The translations under genes were made by a program, and so were the position numbers. Below, piece after piece: positions 17,885 to 25,619 of a DNA stretch of 64,000 nt (positions within the stretch are counted from its first letter, which is position 1; every line of letters begins with the position of its first letter). The notes under the pieces are model-generated. The model searched no databases. It was not told where the DNA came from and saw nothing but the letters and a program-made list of their open reading frames with translations. The DNA comes from Agriterribacter humi (GTDB lineage Bacteria > Bacteroidota > Bacteroidia > Chitinophagales > Chitinophagaceae), in the NCBI RefSeq assembly GCF_009192765.1, contig NZ_VOHQ01000014.1:62001-126000 (forward strand), written 5' to 3'.

Positions 17885-19630
17885 TTATTTTTTATCCGCT
17901 ACTATACATACCGCGCCTAATGGAGGCACTGTAATTTTAATACCATTCAATGTTGTTGCGGAATAGGCTTTTAACAACGCATAATCGGCTGGTCCGCCTG
18001 CAGCCTGTTCAGGTCCGCTTCCGTTAACCAAAACTTTTCTTGAAAATTCACCATTGTCATTACTGCCTTCTAAGCTATACCAGTAAAAACGATGGCCGGT
18101 ATTGAAATTATTTATTTTCACTTCTGTTGTCACCGGCGAGGCGGAGGTATTGATCAAAGTGATATTTACCTGCCCGGAACTATAGGTGGATGCGTATGGT
18201 ACAATAGCTGTAGTATTTTTTACGCTTACCGGTATGAACCGGTCGCCCAGCATTTTTTGAAAGAAATACATATAATAGAACGAAGGGCGTGGCGTCCATT
18301 TTGGAATACCGGGTTCGTTGCCATCGCTAAAGAGTCCATGATCATCGCCATTGCTCCATCCGTTAAGCAGATCCCAGCGGGCTGCCATACCATATTTATT
18401 TTTCAAGGCTTCCCCCATGATCAGTAAAGCAAAAACACCGCTGGTATTGGACACCTGCTGTTTGGAATTTTTGGCCCACATATTCCATTCGGTTAATGCA
18501 ATGGGCTTCACAGGGGCCCCTGTCGCTTGCAGTGTTTGCAATACAAAATCCATCATTTTAGCAGGAACGGTATATGCTGCACCAACTACTTCAGCCGCAT
18601 TGGAATTGGCGTTATAGGTTGTAAAATAATTGTGCACCACATAAAAATCGTGCTGATCGCCCAACTCAGGGAGCATGCTGCTGTTCCAGGTTTTTACCGT
18701 ATTGGTTTGCCATGTTTCGGCGGGCGATTCCACCAATGTTGCCCCTATATAAATTTTTTTGCCAATTTCCGTTGCGGCTTTTTGCATAGAATCTGCAAAC
18801 ACCTTAAAATGCTGCGCGTATAATTTACCGGTTAAATATTCAGGCTGCCCGTCTTTATTTTTAGCGCGGTGTATACGATACCCCCATTCCCAGTCACCGT
18901 AATTTTCGTTACCAATTTCCCAGTATTGCGTACGACCGTTATCGTAGCGCACCCAGTCGGCGGCAAGGTGAGCGGCTGCCGCAACGGGGTCGTTGCTGGT
19001 TCCATACCGGGCATAGCCGTAGTTAACGGTAATCATTCCCTCGTTGCCGCTTTGCTGCAGCATGGCGTAATACTGGTCGAGGTTGGCGCTCCAGTTGTTG
19101 TTGTTTTTGCCATACCAGTATCCCGGTTCTTTCAGCACACCGTCTTTATCCATTATCTGCTGAGGAACATCCGGGGGAAGTACACCCTGAGGCTGATTCC
19201 AGAAATACACATCGCTGCCGCTGCCGGCGGGCCAGCGAATAATATGCGGGTGCAGATTGGTGATATGATTCATGAACAGCGGCTCCGTTACCATGGGCGT
19301 CATCCAGGTGTTGGCGTTATGCCCGAACATAGAAAGTGGTATTTTGGTAATAACGGCGGATGCGTCTACCGTTATAATATTGTTCGTAACTGCTGTAACG
19401 GGCGTAACTTCTGTATAGGCTGGTGCTGTAAATGTTTTAGCCTGCCAGTCGTCTAAAAAAAATCCCATAGTAGTAGCGGCAGGCGGATCCGTCACCGGTT
19501 TAACCACTACCAGTGTATCGATTGGTGGAACAGGATCGGCGGAAGGTGATTTGTTTTTTTTGCAGGAAAATATACCTGTGCCTGCAAGAAGGAGCAGCAG
19601 GGGAGTAAAAATGATAACGGCTTTACTCAT
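17885..19630 (-). CDS. clan GH-A glycoside hydrolase, GH51 alpha-L-arabinofuranosidase-like lipoprotein
   Basis: 581 residues. The signal peptide ends near FSCKKN (Cys23), typical of a Bacteroidota lipoprotein, followed by a Pro/Asp-rich linker to about 60. A TIM barrel follows (about 85-430): IIRWPAGSGSD, then WEIGNENYGD (acid/base Glu242 in GNEN) and PIALTEWNMW (nucleophile Glu381). A C-terminal beta-sandwich (about 440-578) completes a GH51-like layout. Retaining hydrolysis of alpha-L-arabinofuranosides is the first guess; some GH51 members are beta-1,4-endoglucanases, so either debranching or backbone cutting is possible. It is 101 bp downstream of the surface glycan-binding protein gene and 8 bp upstream of GH9. 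Confidence 0.8.
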   Translation of the reverse strand: MSKAVIIFTPLLLLLAGTGIFSCKKNKSPSADPVPPIDTLVVVKPVTDPPAATTMGFFLDDWQAKTFTAPAYTEVTPVTAVTNNIITVDASAVITKIPLSMFGHNANTWMTPMVTEPLFMNHITNLHPHIIRWPAGSGSDVYFWNQPQGVLPPDVPQQIMDKDGVLKEPGYWYGKNNNNWSANLDQYYAMLQQSGNEGMITVNYGYARYGTSNDPVAAAAHLAADWVRYDNGRTQYWEIGNENYGDWEWGYRIHRAKNKDGQPEYLTGKLYAQHFKVFADSMQKAATEIGKKIYIGATLVESPAETWQTNTVKTWNSSMLPELGDQHDFYVVHNYFTTYNANSNAAEVVGAAYTVPAKMMDFVLQTLQATGAPVKPIALTEWNMWAKNSKQQVSNTSGVFALLIMGEALKNKYGMAARWDLLNGWSNGDDHGLFSDGNEPGIPKWTPRPSFYYMYFFQKMLGDRFIPVSVKNTTAIVPYASTYSSGQVNITLINTSASPVTTEVKINNFNTGHRFYWYSLEGSNDNGEFSRKVLVNGSGPEQAAGGPADYALLKAYSATTLNGIKITVPPLGAVCIVADKK

Positions 19631-19731
19631 TCGTTTATTTGTAAGGATGATGCAATACTTTATAAAGCAGCGACAACTTTTCAGGGTTACCGCTGCTTAT
19701 TGTACAGGCGTAGTGTCAAATGATTTTGTTA

Positions 19732-20793
19732 CTATTTAATAAACATAATATTGTCGAAATACAATGTTTTACCCTCATCGTTAATCTGGAAAAGAATAAC
19801 GCTTATTGAATTCATTCCAGGGATTAAAGTGGCGGTTTCTTCTTTAAAGTAAGTCCATTTACCGGCCGGTATAGTTAATGTTTTTGCCGGTGCGGTAAGT
19901 GCCCAGTTATTGCCTTTAATTTCAAGCTTTACCTTTTTTTCCACATCAGCTCCCTTAACCCAAAAAGTAAAATATTTGGTTCCTGCCGGGAGAGGTAGCT
20001 CCGAGCCCATGCCTATTTGCAAACCACCCCATGTTCCTGCGGGATCGTATGCTGCTTTCAGGCTTTTTCCTCCGGTTACAAAATCATCAGCAGAAGCTGA
20101 ATAGGTTCCACCCCATGACCAGCTTTGCGCCGGGTTAACAAAGTCGTTGGTAAATATCTGCGTTGCTTTATCTACATTCACAAACACGATATCTGTGGCT
20201 TTGTCGCCCCCGCTAGTGGTTAAAACCAGCTTTGCTTTTTCTGTTTCGGAAGCAGGCATCCGGATAATCATCTCATTTAATGATTGTGAAATGATGGTTG
20301 CTTCCTCAGTAGTGCCTTCTAAAACCACTTTGGTAACAAGGTCAAAATTATTGCCTGTAAGTTTAATGGTGGAGCCGGATTCGAATTCTGCAGGAAAGGC
20401 ATTATTAACAAGCGCAAGCGGTATTACATCAAACGGAATAGTTAAGGATTTGCCCTGGCTATTGGTGAGTACAATGTTTTGCGTACCTCTTGTAGCTGTA
20501 TCCGGCACCCTGAATAAAATAGCAGTTTCAGTATTTAGCGTTGACTGAAACAATGAAGGTGCACTGTTTTTATCGAAGATAATGCTGCGCATATCACCCA
20601 GACCGCTGCCTTTAAGGGTTAAAAGCGTGCCTGGGGCTCCACTGGCAGGTGTAATATTTTCTAATTGCGGGTTACCCGGCTTTACATCCGGGCTGCCATC
20701 TTTCATGTCTTCTTTTGTACATGCATTCATTGCCCAGGCCATTGTGAAAATAACAGCAAGCGCCCGGATCTTGTGAATAAATATTTTTTTCAT
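19732..20793 (-). CDS. IPT/TIG-domain surface glycan-binding lipoprotein (SusE/F position)
   Basis: 353 residues. The lipobox region is AWAMNAC (Cys25). Two IPT/TIG Ig-like domains follow: about 41-125, opening with LENITPASGAPGTLLTLKG, and about 126-208, with FESGSTIKLTGNNF. The C-terminal jelly-roll (about 209-353) has exposed aromatics (AQSWSWGG, GTWGGLQIG, and an ending in LYFDNIMFIK). This is the usual build of a surface glycan-binding protein encoded directly after SusC/SusD. It starts 19 bp after the SusD gene. It should hold a beta-glycan at the cell surface; the ligand is inferred from the GH9 and GH31 neighbours. Confidence 0.85.
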   Translation of the reverse strand: MKKIFIHKIRALAVIFTMAWAMNACTKEDMKDGSPDVKPGNPQLENITPASGAPGTLLTLKGSGLGDMRSIIFDKNSAPSLFQSTLNTETAILFRVPDTATRGTQNIVLTNSQGKSLTIPFDVIPLALVNNAFPAEFESGSTIKLTGNNFDLVTKVVLEGTTEEATIISQSLNEMIIRMPASETEKAKLVLTTSGGDKATDIVFVNVDKATQIFTNDFVNPAQSWSWGGTYSASADDFVTGGKSLKAAYDPAGTWGGLQIGMGSELPLPAGTKYFTFWVKGADVEKKVKLEIKGNNWALTAPAKTLTIPAGKWTYFKEETATLIPGMNSISVILFQINDEGKTLYFDNIMFIK

Positions 20794-20812
20794 ATCAGTA
20801 TTTTTATGTTTT

Positions 20813-22387
20813 TTAATAATATGGTACAGGATCTTTACTTAATTCCGGATCCTGCAGCACTTCTACAGCGGGTATGGGCAGGTGCATCATGCTTTCCGTG
20901 AATGTGGTGATGTAAGAAGGGTAATCGGCTGTGCCCCTGTTTTGCGCGCTTATAATAGCTTTAGCCTTAGCAAACCCCTGTCGCTGAATATCAAACCAGT
21001 AATCGCCTTCAAAAGCGAATTCAACACGGCGTTCCTGCAATATATCATCTGCGGTAATAGAAGATTTAACAGGCACATGTGCACGCTCACGTACTTTGTT
21101 AAACGCGGCAAGCGCTTCTGTATCGGTTGTAGATGCGTTGTCTCCCAGCACCGCTTCGGCGTAGATCAATAATACATCTGCATACCGCAATATCATGGTA
21201 TTGATACCGGTATTCATTCCCAGTACCGTCTCTCCCCCGTATTTAGCGCCGGGGCCTACAACGTATTTTGCAATATTGGAACGGGTGTCATTTTTCTGTC
21301 CGCCATCACCTACGGTTTGCGTGGTGTCATATTTATAGCCGCCAGCCATAAATGCATTATAGGTAGCATTTGAGTTTTGCGGTTTCCATGCGGGTTTGCT
21401 CCAGCCATGTTCCATCATAGAGCCCTGGCGGCGAATGTCGCCTGTTTCATACGCTTCTCGCATGTCCATTGTTGGAAGATATAATTCCCACATGCTGGCT
21501 TCATCCGTTTGTAGATTCCCGGGCCCCCTGTCTGGATTCTTTTGATTACCCGAACCCCACGGATTACCCGTAAGCTGGTGCTGTACGGCAAAAATGGATT
21601 CTTTGTTGTTGTTATTAGCGCTGGAATTAAACATACCGGCATAATCTTCCACCAGGTCGTATTTATTGGATTGAATGACTTCGAGCGCTTTTGTTTTTGC
21701 ACTGTCATAATCTTTACGGTATAAATATAGTTTAGCCATCATGCCTTTGGCTGCATATTTATTCAGCCTTCCGGGAACAGGATCTGTTTCGGGTAAACCT
21801 GCTTCGGCCAGCTTTAATTCTTCGAGTGCAAATTGTAAAACATCTTTTTTCAAATATCGGGGAACATTAAATTGCCCGCCTAAAGCGGTTTCCCCGGGGT
21901 TGTTGATAATAGGCGCATCACCCCATATGCGTGCAATAAAAAAATAAACGGTTCCTTTAAAAAAATGGCATTCGGCAATAGCCGGATCAATAAAGGAGGC
22001 ATCACCACCCATAGCTTTCTTTTGCTCTAAGGCCTTCATGTACTCGCTTGTCCAACCTCCGATTTTATAAAATACTTTCCATGCGTCTGCAACTCGAACA
22101 GCCGTAGAAGCAAGGGTGAAATTTAAAAAGGGCGCATCATCGGCATTGCCCCCACCCGTATATTCATTGCCGGCCATTACATCGCCAATTACATCCATGG
22201 CGCGGTTTTCATAGCCCGACCAGGGGAGTCCATACAGCGTACTGGTTAAACTTCTCACTTCTTCGGCTGTATTGTAATAATTGGTGAGCGTTGTTCCATC
22301 AAGGGACGAACGTTCAATAAATGTTTTTTTACACGATGCCGTTATTATCACGATGGCTAATAAGGCATACAATTTTTTATTTTTCAT
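20813..22387 (-). CDS. SusD/RagB-family substrate-binding lipoprotein of the PUL
   Basis: 524 residues from the ATG at 22387, which is preceded by the SusC stop at 22416; the longer frame would overlap SusC and hide the signal peptide. The lipobox is ITASC (Cys19), then KKTFIERS. SusD-type helical repeats are present, e.g. CHFFKGTVYFFIARIWGDAP. The C-terminal blocks LRYADVLLIYAEAVLG, FNKVRERAHV and LQERRVEFAFEGDYWFDIQR are classic. It caps the SusC at 22416-25589 and, with the IPT protein, should select the glycan handled by GH9, GH31 and the GH51-like enzyme. Confidence 0.95.
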   Translation of the reverse strand: MKNKKLYALLAIVIITASCKKTFIERSSLDGTTLTNYYNTAEEVRSLTSTLYGLPWSGYENRAMDVIGDVMAGNEYTGGGNADDAPFLNFTLASTAVRVADAWKVFYKIGGWTSEYMKALEQKKAMGGDASFIDPAIAECHFFKGTVYFFIARIWGDAPIINNPGETALGGQFNVPRYLKKDVLQFALEELKLAEAGLPETDPVPGRLNKYAAKGMMAKLYLYRKDYDSAKTKALEVIQSNKYDLVEDYAGMFNSSANNNNKESIFAVQHQLTGNPWGSGNQKNPDRGPGNLQTDEASMWELYLPTMDMREAYETGDIRRQGSMMEHGWSKPAWKPQNSNATYNAFMAGGYKYDTTQTVGDGGQKNDTRSNIAKYVVGPGAKYGGETVLGMNTGINTMILRYADVLLIYAEAVLGDNASTTDTEALAAFNKVRERAHVPVKSSITADDILQERRVEFAFEGDYWFDIQRQGFAKAKAIISAQNRGTADYPSYITTFTESMMHLPIPAVEVLQDPELSKDPVPYY

Positions 22388-22415
22388 CTTAAAAAATTTA
22401 ATCTTAAAATTCACT

Positions 22416-25400
22416 TTACAGTTCAATATTAGCACCCACCGTAATGGTGCGCGGATTGGGATAATGACCCGCATCCACGTTCATTAAGCGGATATTATTA
22501 TTGAAGGCTCCTACTTCAGGATCATACCCGCTGTATTTTGAAAATGTCCAGAGATTTTGCACAGACAGGTAGAGCCGGATATTATTTATTTTAGCACGGT
22601 TCGTAAGTGCCTTAGGTATCCTGTACCCCAGCGTAATATTTTGTATGCGCAGGTAAGATCCATCTTCCACATAGCGGTCAGACATAGCCACATTGTTAAC
22701 CTGTCCGCTCACAAACCGCGGCAGCTTGCCCTCGGTATTTGCATCTGTATACCTGTCCATTACGGTACGTAGCTGATTGTGATAGATATTGTCCATTTTT
22801 TCCAACTGCCACCGCAGGAAATTGAATATTTTAGCACCATAGCTTCCCTGTATAAATACAGTAGCGTCAAAATCTTTGTACTGGAAAGTATTGGTTAATC
22901 CATAAGTGAATTTGGGAAGTGGGCTTCCTATATAAGTGATGTCTTTTTCATTTATCACATTGTCAGGCTTACCATCTGTACCGCTTACATCCTTAAACCG
23001 TATATCACCCAGCCAGGTATGGCTTTCATCTACCGAATAACCAAATTGCGGAAGGCTGTTATCCAGGTCCTGCTGCGTACGGAACAACCCGTCTGTTACC
23101 AGTCCAAAGTAAGAACCCACTGCATAGCCAGGGTTAGTGTAGGAAATGATATAATTATCATAATACACTTTCCCGGTTAAGCCTGCTGTTGAATTGGCCA
23201 TTTTATCCAGCTTGTTTTTAAACTGTGAATAGACCAGGTTGGTTTTCCAGGAAAAATTATTGGTTTTAATATTGGTGCTGGTAATGCTCAGGTCAACACC
23301 TGTATTCGACATTTGACCGACATTGCCTACAGGTGCTTTCAGATCATCCCACTGGTCACCAACGCCTATAAGCCTTGGACCGGTAAGGAACAACAGCATA
23401 TCGGTAGTTGTTTTTTTATACACGTCTACTGTAGCGTCAATTCTTCCATTTAAAAATGAAATATCTATACCCGCATTTTTAGTTACTACGGACTCCCAGC
23501 TTAAATCAGGATTGGCAATACCGTTCAGGTAGCTTGAATTTCCAAAGCCAACAGGGCCGGGCCAAAAACCAATAGCAGAAGTATAAGGAGGGTTTTGAGC
23601 GCCGGAGGGAAGATTCTGATTGCCCACAGCGCCGTAGCCCAGCCTCAGTTTGAGGAAATTAATAGCGGGACTTAAACCGTCAGCAAACCCTTCATTGCTG
23701 ATGGTCCAGCCAATGGAAGCGCCCGGGAAATAACCCCATTTATTGTTGGGGCCGAAATTGGAAGATCCGTCTGTTCTGAAGCTCACCGATAATGAATAAC
23801 GGTCATCGAAAGAATAAGTACCTCTTGCAAAATACGATTCCATGGCCCACTGGCTTTTTCCCCCGTTCAGTTCCCAGGTTGTTTTATCGCTGCTGCCTGC
23901 ATTAATATCTAAAATATTATTTTGCAGATTCACTCTTTTGCCGGCAAGTCCTTCATAATACGAGTATTGAGCTTCGTGCCCTGCCGTGGCTGTTATGCTG
24001 TGTTTGCCTATATATTTATTATAGTTCAGATAATTCCTGATAGCGTAATAATAGCTGTTGCCCCTGCTATCAAATAACTGGCTCTGTAAACTGGTGGTGC
24101 CTACATTGCCGGCTAACTGGTAAGCCAGGTTATTGTTCATGCCCAATGAGTAGGAGATTTCATTTCTCAGGTTTAATCCTTCTATGAATTGAACATCTGC
24201 ATAAATATTTCCGAACACCTGTGAGTTGGTAGATTTATTGCCCCGCATATTGCTTCTGGCTATGGGGTTGTCCTGCCCGTATCTTACACCGCTGATGGTG
24301 TTGCCGCCACCCCATGTACCGTCAATATTTTTTACGGGGATCAAAGGATTTTGAATGGCGCCCCACCAAATGGTTCCTTCCGCGGCATCGGCTAATGTTA
24401 CATTTTGTATGCTTCTTGAGGCGTTGGCGCTTACACCTATCTTTATCCAGTTCTTTAACTGATGATCTAAGCTGAACCGGGTAGAATAACGTTTAAAATC
24501 GGAGCCGATCAGTATCCCCGACTGGTCAAAATAATTTAACGACAGGTAATAATTGGTTTTGTCTTTTCCACCGGAAAAGCTCAACTGGTGGTTTTGTACT
24601 TCCCCTGTTCTAAACATGGCTTCCTGCCAGTCTGTTCCCGTTCCTAATAAAGTTGGATCCTGAAATTCTTCCGTAGGGGTAGCGCCTAAAATGGGCGCCA
24701 CTTCATTTTGATACTGCGCAAACTCCCTCAGGTTCATTACATCTAATTTTTTAACCACATTGGATTGCCCGTAGTATACATCATAATTTAATTTTCCTTC
24801 GCCCGACTTTCCCTTTTTAGTAGTGATCAGTATTACCCCGTTCGCTGCCTGCGAACCATAAATAGATTGTGCGGAGGCATCTTTCAGTACGTCAATGGAT
24901 TCAATGTCGTTGGGATTTAAAGTGGCCATTACACTATTACCTGTTTGCCCGTCTGAACCACCCAGTCCTGCATATCCCGAGTTTGATTTGGTATTGCTGA
25001 TAAAGGGAACGCCATCAATTACAATCAAAGGGTCATTGCTGTTAATGGTGGTAACGCCACGTACTTTAATAGATACGCCTCCTCCCGGCTGACCGCTGTT
25101 GTTGGTAACCGTTACGCCGGCTACTTTCCCCTGCAATGCCTGGTCAATACCGGCAACCGGCAGATCTTTAATGTCTTTTGCGCTAACTGACGAAATAGAA
25201 GAAGTTACATTGGTTCTTTTGGCAGTTCCATAGCCAATAACCACCACCTCATTCAGGTTTTGCGACACAGGCTCCAGCACTACTGACATGATACCGGAGG
25301 TATTAATGGTTACCTCTTTCCGGAGCATGCCAATGGAACTTAATACAAGCGTTCTGGCATTAGCCGGCACCTGGATGGTGAAAACGCCGGAAGTGTTTGT

Positions 25401-25589
25401 TACGGTAACCAATTTAGTGTCCTTCACCTCCACGGTTACACCCGGAAGAGGGTTCCCATTATCGTCTTTAACACTTCCGTTGATCTTTCTTGCACCCTCC
25501 TGGGCATGCACATGGTTCATCAGCAGTAGTAATGAGAAAACCGTCCATATAAGGACTTTCGTTTTTCTCATCGTTTTGATTCTTTTCAT
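22416..25589 (-). CDS. SusC/RagA-family TonB-dependent transporter of the PUL
   Basis: 1,057 residues from the ATG at 25589; a second ATG six codons in (25571) would keep a better-spaced signal peptide. Leader about 1-29 (ending HVHAQ), CarboxypepD_reg-like domain about 32-110, TonB-box-like NEVVVIGYGT, a plug with LIVIDGVPF and DVLKDASAQSIYGSQAANGV, then the barrel ending ITVGANIEL. No STN domain. It is preceded by the GH31 gene (30 bp gap) and followed by SusD (28 bp gap), so it is an inner gene of the row. It imports the oligosaccharides made at the surface. Confidence 0.95.
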   Translation of the reverse strand: MKRIKTMRKTKVLIWTVFSLLLLMNHVHAQEGARKINGSVKDDNGNPLPGVTVEVKDTKLVTVTNTSGVFTIQVPANARTLVLSSIGMLRKEVTINTSGIMSVVLEPVSQNLNEVVVIGYGTAKRTNVTSSISSVSAKDIKDLPVAGIDQALQGKVAGVTVTNNSGQPGGGVSIKVRGVTTINSNDPLIVIDGVPFISNTKSNSGYAGLGGSDGQTGNSVMATLNPNDIESIDVLKDASAQSIYGSQAANGVILITTKKGKSGEGKLNYDVYYGQSNVVKKLDVMNLREFAQYQNEVAPILGATPTEEFQDPTLLGTGTDWQEAMFRTGEVQNHQLSFSGGKDKTNYYLSLNYFDQSGILIGSDFKRYSTRFSLDHQLKNWIKIGVSANASRSIQNVTLADAAEGTIWWGAIQNPLIPVKNIDGTWGGGNTISGVRYGQDNPIARSNMRGNKSTNSQVFGNIYADVQFIEGLNLRNEISYSLGMNNNLAYQLAGNVGTTSLQSQLFDSRGNSYYYAIRNYLNYNKYIGKHSITATAGHEAQYSYYEGLAGKRVNLQNNILDINAGSSDKTTWELNGGKSQWAMESYFARGTYSFDDRYSLSVSFRTDGSSNFGPNNKWGYFPGASIGWTISNEGFADGLSPAINFLKLRLGYGAVGNQNLPSGAQNPPYTSAIGFWPGPVGFGNSSYLNGIANPDLSWESVVTKNAGIDISFLNGRIDATVDVYKKTTTDMLLFLTGPRLIGVGDQWDDLKAPVGNVGQMSNTGVDLSITSTNIKTNNFSWKTNLVYSQFKNKLDKMANSTAGLTGKVYYDNYIISYTNPGYAVGSYFGLVTDGLFRTQQDLDNSLPQFGYSVDESHTWLGDIRFKDVSGTDGKPDNVINEKDITYIGSPLPKFTYGLTNTFQYKDFDATVFIQGSYGAKIFNFLRWQLEKMDNIYHNQLRTVMDRYTDANTEGKLPRFVSGQVNNVAMSDRYVEDGSYLRIQNITLGYRIPKALTNRAKINNIRLYLSVQNLWTFSKYSGYDPEVGAFNNNIRLMNVDAGHYPNPRTITVGANIEL

Positions 25590-25619
25590 ATACTTGCAAT
25601 TATTGGTTTATAAAAAATT

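Noticed and set aside
22387-22474. Longer start for the PUL SusD gene
   Set aside because: It overlaps the SusC 3' end and hides the lipoprotein signal; the ATG at 22387 fits the family.
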